The position numbers and the translations under genes are program-made. This document shows, piece by piece, positions 17,756-25,698 of a DNA stretch of 40,311 nucleotides. The DNA comes from Lentisphaeria bacterium. Lineage in GTDB: Bacteria > Verrucomicrobiota > Lentisphaeria > JABSQK01. A model generated the notes under the pieces. The model had not been told where the DNA came from. It did no database searches and saw only the letters and a program-made list of their open reading frames with translations. Where the stretch lies: positions 1-40,311 of the forward strand of contig JABSQK010000307.1 of the NCBI GenBank assembly GCA_013215875.1, written 5' to 3'. How positions within the stretch are numbered: position 1 is the stretch's first letter; every line of letters begins with the position of its first letter.

Positions 17756-18682
17756 ATGCAACTAGACATTAAGACAAATGATAAACTTGATCAACTGCGT
17801 GCCATTCTTAATACTCACATTATTGGCAATTCCTTCCAAATAGATTTATCTTTAACCAGTTTAATTGCCGGCGGACACATCTTAATTCAAGGCAATCCGG
17901 GTACAGGGAAAACCTCCTTTGCCAAGCTTCTTTCCGATATGATTCGTTGCAATTATAAGCGCATCCAATTCACTCCTGATTTACTGCCAGCGGATATTCT
18001 GGGATTTTCCATGTTTAACCAGAAAAACCAGGATTTTGAGTTCATTGAAGGACCCGTTTTTACAAATATTTTATTGGCCGATGAGATCAACCGTACCACT
18101 CCGCGGATTCAAAGTGCGCTTCTCGAGGCGATGAATGAAAAACAGGTTACCATCGATGGAAAAACCCGTCAGCTCTCAGACCTGTTTTTTGTTATTGCCA
18201 CCCAGAACCATTTTCATACGACAGGAACATACCCACTTCCAGAATCTCAGCTCGACCGTTTTCTTATCTCCTTTGAAATGAATTTGGCCAATGCGGAAAC
18301 AAATGCAGAGATCTTACGCCTGCATTTATCTCAGGAAAATACCCCAGAAGCTGTCATAAGTGAAGCAGATGTTTTAAGCTGGCAGGAATCCTGCCGAAAT
18401 ATGACAGTGAGTGATACATTGGTTGATTATCTTGGACGTCTTGGTGAAGCCTGTAATAATGATAAGTCCTTTCGTACGAGCATTTCCAGTCGTGCGCTCC
18501 TGGCACTCATGCGTGCATCACAGGCCTGGGCATTTTTAAATGAACAAACGGCCGTCTACCCGGAAGATGTTAAACTCTTGATGCCCTTTGTATTTGCGCA
18601 TCGTTTACAACTTAAGGCAGGCAATAAAAACTTCACTGTTCATGACCGATTGGATGAGATTCTAAAACAAACAGAAATCTAA
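17756..18682 (+). CDS. MoxR family AAA+ ATPase
   Basis: A 308-residue AAA+ ATPase. Walker A is GNPGTGKTS, Walker B with the MoxR signature is LADEINRTTPRIQSALLEAMNEKQVT, sensor 1 is VIATQNHFHTTGTYPLPESQLDRF, and the C-terminal lid contains TSISSRALLALMRASQAWA and the closing FAHRLQL. MoxR ATPases act as chaperone-like partners for DUF58 and VWA proteins. It is the first gene of a MoxR-DUF58-transglutaminase operon, with only a 3-base gap to the next reading frame. Confidence 0.95.
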   Translation: MQLDIKTNDKLDQLRAILNTHIIGNSFQIDLSLTSLIAGGHILIQGNPGTGKTSFAKLLSDMIRCNYKRIQFTPDLLPADILGFSMFNQKNQDFEFIEGPVFTNILLADEINRTTPRIQSALLEAMNEKQVTIDGKTRQLSDLFFVIATQNHFHTTGTYPLPESQLDRFLISFEMNLANAETNAEILRLHLSQENTPEAVISEADVLSWQESCRNMTVSDTLVDYLGRLGEACNNDKSFRTSISSRALLALMRASQAWAFLNEQTAVYPEDVKLLMPFVFAHRLQLKAGNKNFTVHDRLDEILKQTEI

Positions 18683-18685
18683 ATC

Positions 18686-19078
18686 ATGGCTGTTCAACGT
18701 ATTGAGATTCATTTGGACCACATCAAGTTCCCGGTTCCGGGGTTTCGTGGTTATCTCGTCTTATTTGCCAGTATGTTGTCTATCTACTTCGGTTATTTTT
18801 TTCAAGATATAATTCTAACAGCCATTGGAACTTTTCTGCTCTTTTTTCTGGTGCTCTCGTTCTACTTTTGCCGGCGCAACCTCAAGGATATGCGCTTAAC
18901 ACGGTATTCAGCTGCTGAGGTGTTTGCAGCATATCCGCTTAAAATTCGCTATCATATTGAGTCCGGAGATAACAAACAGCATTTTCAATTTGCCATTTAT
19001 GATTCCTTTTGTGGACATAGCTTTGAAAAGCCTGGTGAGTTGCGCCGCAAAGGAAAAATCTTGATGTCAGTGAATTGA
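18686..19078 (+). CDS. DUF58 protein, N-terminal half (frame broken at an A5 run)
   Basis: A 130-residue frame carrying two membrane segments (about residues 22-55) and the start of the ectodomain-like beta region. It ends at a TGA just where DUF58 proteins continue. A one-base change at the run GGAAAAATC (near 19052-19060) would join it to the next frame as RRKGK|NLDVSELNEPQD, giving a normal-length DUF58 protein. The window of overlap between the two frames is 19039-19078. It may be a sequencing error, an inactivating deletion of one A, or -1 slippage on AAA. On its own this half has no complete domain. Confidence 0.75.
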   Translation: MAVQRIEIHLDHIKFPVPGFRGYLVLFASMLSIYFGYFFQDIILTAIGTFLLFFLVLSFYFCRRNLKDMRLTRYSAAEVFAAYPLKIRYHIESGDNKQHFQFAIYDSFCGHSFEKPGELRRKGKILMSVN

Positions 19079-19824
19079 ATGAGCCTCAAGATTTGAAAGC
19101 ATTTACACAATTCAAAGAAAGGGGTGTGTGGGATTCATTCCCCATTCGAATTGAGTCCCGTTTCCCATTTGGTCTTTTCTGCAGCAGTTATCAACAAATT
19201 GTCGATTTCGAAATTACTGTCTTTCCCGAACCGCTTGAGGACCCGAACTTGATTCCCTTAAATTTTGCCAAAGTCGGTTCAGATGATATTGCCGTAAATG
19301 AATTAAACGAAGAATTTTACAAAGTGCGTGAATATCGCAATGGGGACCCTTTGAGATTGATAAATTGGGCCTTGTCGGCAAAACACAGCCAGCTGGTTGT
19401 CAGTGAATATCAAAGCTTGAGCAACAGTCAGTACCTGCTTGTTTATCATGCCAGCAAGATCAAATCGGCAGTTGTGAAAGAAGACAGCAGTTTAATTCTT
19501 AGAGCATTAAGTACGCTCATCTTGAACTTCAAAAATGAACATCGCACGCTGATATTTATCGCAGATTTTAACAACTGGGAGCGTATTGAGATCGTCAATG
19601 ATCATAGCATGAACGAAGCTTTAAAAAGCCTTGCCAGGGCAGATGTCAAAAGTACCCATGCCATTTCAAAACTCAAACATGTTCTTGAATCACACCAGGA
19701 TATGCACATCATACTTTGTAGCCATTTAGAAATTGAAAACTGGAACACACCCGACTTATCCCCCTATCAAATCATTTGTCTCGATGGCAATCTCGACTGC
19801 ACGGAGATGTCATATGAAGCGTAA
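19075..19824 (+). CDS. DUF58 domain protein, C-terminal half
   Basis: A 249-residue frame holding the DUF58 hallmark REYRNGDPLRLINWALSAKHSQLVVSEYQ and the preceding RFPFGLF and VFPEPLEDPN segments. The only possible start near the break is TTG at 19075, which has no good ribosome site, supporting the view that this is the second half of one gene with 18686-19078. DUF58 proteins occur with MoxR ATPases and TgpA-type transglutaminases in a membrane-linked system of poorly known function. It is followed by the transglutaminase gene, whose ATG lies inside its last codons. Confidence 0.85.
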   Translation: MNEPQDLKAFTQFKERGVWDSFPIRIESRFPFGLFCSSYQQIVDFEITVFPEPLEDPNLIPLNFAKVGSDDIAVNELNEEFYKVREYRNGDPLRLINWALSAKHSQLVVSEYQSLSNSQYLLVYHASKIKSAVVKEDSSLILRALSTLILNFKNEHRTLIFIADFNNWERIEIVNDHSMNEALKSLARADVKSTHAISKLKHVLESHQDMHIILCSHLEIENWNTPDLSPYQIICLDGNLDCTEMSYEA

Positions 19825-21745
19825 ACGATTTGCTATCCTTATGTTCCTCATTCAGCTCGCTTTTCTGGCAGTTCTGAGCTTCAGCTGGCTGCTCGCACTG
19901 CCGCTGATCTGCCTGTTTATTCAATTGCTTTCGGGTACGAAGAAAAAAATCTCAGTTGTTCTGATTCATTTCAATCCGATTATTTTTGGTGCAGTGAGCA
20001 TGTCGTTTATGTTTAGCTTACAATATGTCTTACTCTTGGCATCTATTTATTTACTCATCTTTCTCATTGGCCGGGAACGTCTGGATTTTCAAAAATACCA
20101 GTTTAACGGGGCACTATTTTATTTATTAGAAACCGGTTTTTCATTGGTCTATTGTTATTATGCATTCAGTTTATATTTGCCCGATTATACACAAACACTG
20201 ATTCTCTATTGCTGTTCTATTGTATCTGTTTGCATTTCATTGCGGCTTGTCTTAACCGATTTCAGATTTAAGAAATCGGTCAGCTTGCATCTCTATCGCA
20301 TGCCTCTTTCGATTATGTTGACATCTGCATTTCTTCTTCTGCTGGCATTTCCCTATATCAAATCGGGCAAGAAGAAACAATCATTTTTGAATAACCCTCT
20401 ACAAGTTGATTCTAATGTACTTATTCTGGATGCGCCCTCGAAGAATAAAAAGCCGGAGGTTATTGCCTACTTGGAAGCAAAGAAAAAGCTCAAAAACGTC
20501 CCCTATTTGAGGGTCCGCAATTACAGCCTTTTTGAGGGTAATGTCTGGAAGATGGCCGATACTAAAGTGTCCTGGATTCAAGATCCGGATGATAAACAAA
20601 AAGATGGTTGGATCCAAATTGGAAAAGCGGATAAAAATGTGATTTCCTATCACATTTATCAGAAAAAAAGCAGCTCACACAGGCTTCTTTATTTAGGCAA
20701 TCTCAAGCGTATACACTTAGGCCAAATCCTCAGCTCAGGAGATGGCAATTTTCAAGTACCTGTCTCAACCAGGATAAATATTAATTACGAAATTGAATCA
20801 AGCACAGTTTTTTTTAATTCAAAAAGGCACCGACGAATAAATACACGTGCCAGTGCCAAAATGTATACCGAATTACCTCAGCACCCTTTTATAGATAAGG
20901 TCAAAACCCAGGCGAAAGATTTGACAGAGTATGCCACATCGGACGGCGAACGAATTGCCATACTGTTGAGTTACTTTAAAGATAATTTCACCTACGAACT
21001 GTGGAAAGATGCAGTGGGCAATCAAACGATGAATGACTTTCTCTTTAAAAAGAAAAAAGGCCACTGCACCCTTTTTGCCAGCGCGATGCTGTTTTATCTC
21101 CGGTCATTGGATATTCCCTGTCGTATGACTGTGGGCTATATTGGTAAACTTCACGACCCTCAAAAGAATCTATATTTGTTCAGTACAGCCTCGTATCATG
21201 CCTGGGTCGACGTGAAATATAATGGTCAGTGGATTACGGTAGACCCAACACCAGCGGCTCAACGACTGCCGCAATTGAACACTGCCAACAACGAATTCAA
21301 TATCAGTGAATTTGCAGCCCTGGGTTCAGGATCATTTGACGACCTCAAAAATGGCAAATCAAGACTTATTGACCCAAGAAAGATTCGTGCAGTAGCGAGT
21401 AAAGCAGCTATTTATATATTGCCGCTTATCATTCTTACACTTATGCTCTGTGGGGGTAGAAAAAAGAATCGTGTGGAGACGAAAAAAGCGCCGAAGAAAA
21501 AAGCGCCGAAGAAAAAAGCCGCGGAAACAATTTATCAGTTAATCAAAGTGCAGTATAAAGAGCGGGATATTCCTGGAGAAACGCCAAAAGAGTTTCGTCG
21601 GCGACTGAAAAAAACAAAACATGTTGTAGATGAACTGGATGCTTTTATCGACTATTATTACAAAATAGAATACGAAAATGAACTCGCCGATCCAGAAAAA
21701 GAAACTGCCTTTACGGAACAATTTTCGAAAGAGAAAGTGTCCTGA
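19814..21745 (+). CDS. TgpA-type membrane transglutaminase-like protein
   Basis: A 643-residue protein from the ATG at 19814 (MKRKRFAIL), which has GGAG seven bases upstream; the track start at 19733 lies within the DUF58 frame. About five or six membrane helices occupy residues 5-190, followed by a large extracytoplasmic part with the transglutaminase core. The triad is C418 (KGHCTLFASAM), H462 (SYHAWVDV) and D477 (TVDPTPAA). A last helix (about 530-550) leads into a Lys-rich linker and a DUF4129-like cytoplasmic tail (IPGETPKEFRRRLKK). This matches the Pseudomonas TgpA layout. It completes the MoxR-DUF58-transglutaminase operon. Confidence 0.92.
   Translation: MKRKRFAILMFLIQLAFLAVLSFSWLLALPLICLFIQLLSGTKKKISVVLIHFNPIIFGAVSMSFMFSLQYVLLLASIYLLIFLIGRERLDFQKYQFNGALFYLLETGFSLVYCYYAFSLYLPDYTQTLILYCCSIVSVCISLRLVLTDFRFKKSVSLHLYRMPLSIMLTSAFLLLLAFPYIKSGKKKQSFLNNPLQVDSNVLILDAPSKNKKPEVIAYLEAKKKLKNVPYLRVRNYSLFEGNVWKMADTKVSWIQDPDDKQKDGWIQIGKADKNVISYHIYQKKSSSHRLLYLGNLKRIHLGQILSSGDGNFQVPVSTRININYEIESSTVFFNSKRHRRINTRASAKMYTELPQHPFIDKVKTQAKDLTEYATSDGERIAILLSYFKDNFTYELWKDAVGNQTMNDFLFKKKKGHCTLFASAMLFYLRSLDIPCRMTVGYIGKLHDPQKNLYLFSTASYHAWVDVKYNGQWITVDPTPAAQRLPQLNTANNEFNISEFAALGSGSFDDLKNGKSRLIDPRKIRAVASKAAIYILPLIILTLMLCGGRKKNRVETKKAPKKKAPKKKAAETIYQLIKVQYKERDIPGETPKEFRRRLKKTKHVVDELDAFIDYYYKIEYENELADPEKETAFTEQFSKEKVS
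21481..21519. repeat. 15-bp tandem repeat encoding KKAPK units in the TgpA-like protein
   Basis: The unit GAAAAAAGCGCCGAA is repeated twice and begins a third time (ending in GCCGCGG), encoding the KKAPKKKAPKKKAAE linker right after the last membrane helix. Each unit has an A6 run, so the region is prone to length change by slippage. Confidence 0.65.
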
Positions 21746-21752
21746 AGAAAAA

Positions 21753-21826
21753 TGGCTACCCCGCCTAGACTTGAACTAGAACTCAGTGGATCAAAACCAC
21801 TTGTGCTACCATTACACCACGGGGTA
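21753..21826 (-). tRNA. tRNA-Gln (anticodon UUG), CCA encoded
   Basis: The minus strand reads a complete cloverleaf. The acceptor stem TACCCCG pairs with CGGGGTA over 7 base pairs, discriminator G, then an encoded CCA (21755-21753). The D-arm contains TAATGGTAGCAC, the anticodon arm is AGTGG-TTTTGAT-CCACT giving anticodon TTG, and the T-arm contains TTCAAGTCT. It lies 8 bases beyond the TgpA-like stop, on the opposite strand. Confidence 0.95.
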
Positions 21827-21964
21827 AGCGCGTCTCACTATAGACAAAAAAAAATCCAATTCCAGTCATTGCAGGTGAATAATTAATCTAATTTTTCGCT
21901 TGTTTTTAAGCGTGTGGATTTAACCCTGAAGCGATGATTGGTGTACCTTAAACCTTATAATTGA

Positions 21965-22813
21965 CTACAATTGTTCAAAGATATGGCGCGTCGCCTGCGA
22001 TTTATTCAGGGTATAAAAATGTATACCATCGACCTTGTTCTTGAGTAAATCTACGCATTGTTCCACAGCCCAGTCGACACCGATTTTTCGAAGATCGTCA
22101 TTTGGCGCATTGTATATTTTTTTCAATAAGTCTGCCGGTACTCTAGACCCGCACATACCGCACATGCGTTCGACGCCTTTACGGCTCAGAATAGGCATAA
22201 TACCCGCAATGATTGGCACATTGATTCCAACAATTTCACAGCGCTCTTTAAAATCATAAAAATCCCGATTATCGAAGAAGAGCTGGGTAATGATAAGGTC
22301 TGCCCCGGCATCGACTTTTTGTTTCAGGTAATCCAGATCTTTCAATTTGTCGGATGTTTCAGGGTGACCTTCAGGATACCCGGCTACGCCAATCCCGAAA
22401 TCACCAATTTCACGAATGAGCGATACAAGCTCTGCAGCATAGGAGAGGCCATCCTTAGGCGGGATAAAAGCGGATTCTCCTTTAGGAGGATCACCACGCA
22501 GAGCCAGGATGTTTTTTACACCACTGTCGCGGTATTGTTCAATACTTGTGCGTAAGTCGGACCGAGTTTGTCCCACACAGGTCAAATGGGGGACAGCTGG
22601 TATGCCTAGTTCCTGGTTGAGTTTCAGGACGAGTTCTTCCGTGCGGTTACGCGTTGATCCGCCAGCACCGCAGGTAACAGAGACATAACTGGGCTTCAGG
22701 TCGGCTAATTCGCCTACCTGCTTTTCAAGCTCAGATGAAGCAGCTTCTGTTTTAGGGGGAAAAAACTCAAATGAATAGCTGACTTTTTCTTTTAATAGTT
22801 CTGCAATTTTCAT
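21965..22813 (-). CDS. metF: Methylenetetrahydrofolate reductase
   Basis: A 282-residue flavoprotein that reduces 5,10-methylene-THF to 5-methyl-THF for methionine synthesis. It matches MetF throughout: YSFEFFPPKTEAA (with the catalytic Glu), SVTCGAGGSTRNRT, PHLTCVG, NILALRGDPPKGE, GVAGYPEGHPE, GADLIITQLFFDN, VPIIAGIMPI and GVDWAVEQC with GIHFYTLN near the end. Length is normal for the short bacterial form. It follows an 84-base gap after the 222-residue protein gene on the same strand. Confidence 0.96.
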   Translation of the reverse strand: MKIAELLKEKVSYSFEFFPPKTEAASSELEKQVGELADLKPSYVSVTCGAGGSTRNRTEELVLKLNQELGIPAVPHLTCVGQTRSDLRTSIEQYRDSGVKNILALRGDPPKGESAFIPPKDGLSYAAELVSLIREIGDFGIGVAGYPEGHPETSDKLKDLDYLKQKVDAGADLIITQLFFDNRDFYDFKERCEIVGINVPIIAGIMPILSRKGVERMCGMCGSRVPADLLKKIYNAPNDDLRKIGVDWAVEQCVDLLKNKVDGIHFYTLNKSQATRHIFEQL

Positions 22814-22897
22814 AACTTATTCGCTTATCCGGATATTTGAATATACTATAGATTCGCTATGGATAAGTTCAATAGCCAGGCTGGTCTGATTATCTGA

Positions 22898-23566
22898 TTA
22901 ATTAAAAAGTCTGTAAAAGCGGTCTTCATATTTTTCGAAGATTCCATAGCGCTGGAGCTTGTTGCCCAGGGCTTGTGCTTTTGATGGGTCAATTGAAGCA
23001 ACCTGGAAATCCATTTCTATTTCCCTCTCCAGTTCCAAATCTATTTCATGGGCCCGTGAATTAATTTGTTGAAAATTATGTGGTGCGGATTTTTCTATAT
23101 AATCACGTAAAAATTTCAGCAGCGATACTTCCCAAAGCTCATCAGCACCAACAATGACTGCCGCGAGCGGGTCATCGCTGTCGATGACAGCTTGTTTGAC
23201 TTTTTCAGTGATTTGGTCCAATGGTTCACTGAGTGTTTCAGAGCTGATATGTTCCTTGCGAAACTGCAGGCCGTATTGTAAAATCTTTATTGCATCGCCA
23301 TGATTAATGAGGAAGTCCGCGTACTCTTGAGCCTTATCCCCAAAGCCGTCGAGGAGTTGGTTTGCAAATGAGCGCGGGGTGATTATTTGCGGCCGTTCGG
23401 AAATAACTTTTCCTGTACGCACCCTTACTTTATTTATATTATCCATCAATTCACTGATCACATGATAGGTTAAAGTTGTTGCACCAAAGGTTTCCAGAGT
23501 CTGTTCTGGCGGGCGGATGACCCGGGTAATTTTTGCAGCATACCAAATGTCACTTTCATTTGACAT
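22898..23566 (-). CDS. Conserved protein of unknown function (222 aa, PVC-type)
   Basis: A soluble, largely helical protein. The N-terminal part (AKITRVIRPPEQTLETFGATTLTYHVISELMD) and RPQIITPRSFANQLLDGFG, followed by YADFLINHG and ILQYGLQFRKE, match in my memory a family found in Planctomycetes and Verrucomicrobia with no known role. LWEVSLLKFLRDYIEKSAPHNFQQ is another typical block. No catalytic motif, signal peptide or membrane segment is visible. It follows the HspQ-like gene by 44 bases and probably shares its mRNA. Confidence 0.75.
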   Translation of the reverse strand: MSNESDIWYAAKITRVIRPPEQTLETFGATTLTYHVISELMDNINKVRVRTGKVISERPQIITPRSFANQLLDGFGDKAQEYADFLINHGDAIKILQYGLQFRKEHISSETLSEPLDQITEKVKQAVIDSDDPLAAVIVGADELWEVSLLKFLRDYIEKSAPHNFQQINSRAHEIDLELEREIEMDFQVASIDPSKAQALGNKLQRYGIFEKYEDRFYRLFN

Positions 23567-23610
23567 AAATTAATTGTCTCCTAGCGGTTGAGGGCTGGCA
23601 AGGTGTATGG

Positions 23611-24132
23611 TCACTCTGGCCATGGAAACCGGTTGCGTATATACTTACCATCTTTAAAGTCTATAAAAAAGCGCTGAATCAGAGGATGTTCGATACTTGA
23701 TTCATCACTGTCGAACCACAAGCTGCATTGTGCCGCATAGGTAACTTGCACCGTTTTGTTAACCAGAACATAATACCATGGCTGGTTTTTCTCAGGTTTG
23801 CTGCGGTTGTTTTCATACCAGGACTCTTCTGCCATACATTTTGTATGTACGTGAACAATGACACCACGATAACTGTAACGCCGGTGTTTGACAATTTGCC
23901 CGGGAACAAAAAGCTGTTCTGTGGCGCCGATTCCCAACTGCAAATGGTAATCGCTTACTAGTTTTAAAATTTCCATCACCTTTTCTTCTGGAATCGCTTC
24001 ATTCAGATTGCGTAGCTCATTATCCAGATTATCGCCAAATGCACTCAGTTGACGTACAATGTTTTTGCGTATATCAGTGTCATCTTCCTTAAGAAGCTCA
24101 ATCATAAAAGGTAATTGTTTTGAATCTGGCAT
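23611..24132 (-). CDS. HspQ/YccV-like domain protein with HEAT-like N-terminus
   Basis: A 173-residue protein. Residues about 75-160 form a YccV/HspQ (hemimethylated-DNA-binding-like) domain: FVPGQIVKHRRYSYRGVIVHV, then NQPWYYVLVN and a beta-rich end with AAQCSLWFD. In E. coli HspQ affects Lon specificity. Unlike the ~105-residue E. coli protein, this one has an extra helical N-terminus (FMIELLKEDDTDIRKNIVRQLSAFG) resembling one HEAT repeat and similar to the N-terminus of the SirB1-like protein at 6974-7780. It is the first gene of a minus-strand run toward metF. Confidence 0.78.
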   Translation of the reverse strand: MPDSKQLPFMIELLKEDDTDIRKNIVRQLSAFGDNLDNELRNLNEAIPEEKVMEILKLVSDYHLQLGIGATEQLFVPGQIVKHRRYSYRGVIVHVHTKCMAEESWYENNRSKPEKNQPWYYVLVNKTVQVTYAAQCSLWFDSDESSIEHPLIQRFFIDFKDGKYIRNRFPWPE

Positions 24133-24231
24133 CTCTCACTATAAAATCACCTTCCCCACTTTGCAATGTTTGTTGGCATCTATATTGCGTTAACTAGTAG
24201 ATTAATTCAGGCTATTTGAAGTGGATTACAG

Positions 24232-24265
24232 TAAGAATAATTATAGATAAATTAAGGTATTCTTA
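24232..24265. promoter_or_regulatory. Inverted repeat upstream of the TolC-family gene
   Basis: TAAGAATA (24232-24239) and TATTCTTA (24258-24265) are perfect 8-base inverted arms with an 18-base spacer in the divergent gap between the HspQ-like gene and tolC. It is a candidate operator; the AT-rich composition makes chance occurrence possible. Confidence 0.3.
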
Positions 24266-24330
24266 TTGATTTTCCTTGATAAAGATTTAGTATTGCAGCA
24301 TGGATTTAACTGAAAAGTGAGGGAATAAAA

Positions 24331-25629
24331 TTGAATAAAAATAAAATAGTGGCAATACTAGCCCTTTTCGCTGGCGTATTGACTGTAGTAAATGCCCAGG
24401 ATACGATCGATAATTTAAAAGATGCGGTTTCACTGGCTATCGAAAATCATCCTCAAGTAATGAAGGGTAAAGCCGAAAGAGATTCCACCATAGAATTACG
24501 TCAAGAAGCAAAGTCTGGCTACCTTCCAACTCTTGAGTTGCGTTCAGCGGGTGGCTATGAAAACAGTCAAACAGAATCAATTGAAAATGAAGGCGATCAT
24601 TATCGCTCACTTGGACGGAATGAAAATTCCTTATCCCTAAGGCAAATGATCTGGGATGGTGATGAAACAAAAAGCCGCGTGAGTCGCCAGAATGCGTTAT
24701 TGAAACGTGCAGACCATTCAATTCGTGACAACCAGGAGTCAGTTGCCTTACGTGTATCGCAATCTTACCTCGATGTTATGAAAAGTAATGAAAAAGTTAT
24801 CATCGCAGCAGAAAATGTGGAATCCCACCGTGTAATTCTAAAGACTGTGGAAGACCGCTTTAAGCAAAAACTTGGTCGTGAAGCAGATATCACGCAGGTC
24901 AAAGGTCGTCTTGCATTAGCGCTCGCACAGCTTAAGCGGGAAGAAGCTACAAGTAAAGCCTCAATTGCCCGATTTGAAGAAGCCGTTAACAAAAAGCCCG
25001 GCAAACTAAAGAAAGCACCCAGTCTTATAAAACAACTGCCCAAAAAACTTAGCGAAGCCAAGGAAATGGCCATGATTCTACACCCTGCATTAAAAGCACA
25101 AACAGAAGGAATAGAAGCACAAAAGGCCGCAGTTACAGAAGCAGAATCACGCTTCCAACCTAAACTATTCCTCGAGTCAACGGCTTCAGAAAATGAAAAT
25201 ATCGGTGGTAATCGTGGCAATGAAGATCACTTTACGGCGCTTTTGGTACTCACGTACAATATCTATCGTGGTGGTGGCGATGCTGCAAACTTAAGAGGAC
25301 AAAAGGCTGCATTGAAACAACAAGGAGCTGAATACAAAGAATTGCAATTAGCAATTATACGTGACCTGGCAGTGTCCTGGTACAATCGCGAAGGAACAAT
25401 TGTAGAACTCGAATACTTTATTCAGCATGAGGAAGCAAGTAAGAAAACGCTTGAAGCTTACAATGCTCAATACAAACTCGGACAACGTACTTTGTTTGAC
25501 TTACTCAATGCGCGTAGTGAACTTTTTCGTTCAAAAACCACAGTTGTTGATACACGTTATGCAAACATACTGGGTATTCACCAGATATTAGCTAACATTG
25601 GTATATTGAGCAAAAACCTGGCTAAATAA
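24331..25629 (+). CDS. TolC family outer-membrane efflux protein
   Basis: A 432-residue protein with a signal peptide (NKNKIVAILALFAGVLTVVNAQ) and two OEP repeats. The first begins DAVSLAIENHPQVMKGKAERDS and includes SGYLPTLELRSAGGYE; the second begins EAKEMAMILHPALKAQTEG and includes SRFQPKLFLESTASENEN, then LTYNIYRGGGDAANLR. Long coiled helices and the late YKLGQRTLFDLLNARSELF motif are typical of TolC. It forms an outer-membrane exit duct for efflux or type I secretion. The start is TTG with GAGGG at good spacing. No inner-membrane pump or adaptor gene is adjacent, so it may serve several systems. Confidence 0.93.
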   Translation: MNKNKIVAILALFAGVLTVVNAQDTIDNLKDAVSLAIENHPQVMKGKAERDSTIELRQEAKSGYLPTLELRSAGGYENSQTESIENEGDHYRSLGRNENSLSLRQMIWDGDETKSRVSRQNALLKRADHSIRDNQESVALRVSQSYLDVMKSNEKVIIAAENVESHRVILKTVEDRFKQKLGREADITQVKGRLALALAQLKREEATSKASIARFEEAVNKKPGKLKKAPSLIKQLPKKLSEAKEMAMILHPALKAQTEGIEAQKAAVTEAESRFQPKLFLESTASENENIGGNRGNEDHFTALLVLTYNIYRGGGDAANLRGQKAALKQQGAEYKELQLAIIRDLAVSWYNREGTIVELEYFIQHEEASKKTLEAYNAQYKLGQRTLFDLLNARSELFRSKTTVVDTRYANILGIHQILANIGILSKNLAK

Positions 25630-25655
25630 ATTTAGATCCACCAAAGATAATACAC

Positions 25656-25694
25656 GCCTGTTTCTTATTTAGATGCAGGCTTTTTTTTGCCTGC
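25656..25694. terminator. Bidirectional-type intrinsic terminator between tolC and rbsK
   Basis: GCCTG (25656-25660) pairs with CAGGC (25676-25680), followed at once by T8 (25681-25688), a Rho-independent terminator for tolC. The T8 is itself flanked by GCAGGC and GCCTGC, forming a second inverted repeat. Position between two convergent genes fits. Confidence 0.7.
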
Positions 25695-25698
25695 GACT

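Noticed and set aside
22824-22867. CTTATCC...GGATAAG inverted repeat upstream of metF as an operator or SAM riboswitch
   Set aside because: The 84-base leader is too short for a typical SAM riboswitch, and 7-base arms 30 bases apart in AT-rich DNA are weak evidence.
24765-25220. 151-residue minus-strand ORF inside tolC
   Set aside because: Ser/Arg-rich shadow frame opposite a well-supported TolC-type protein.
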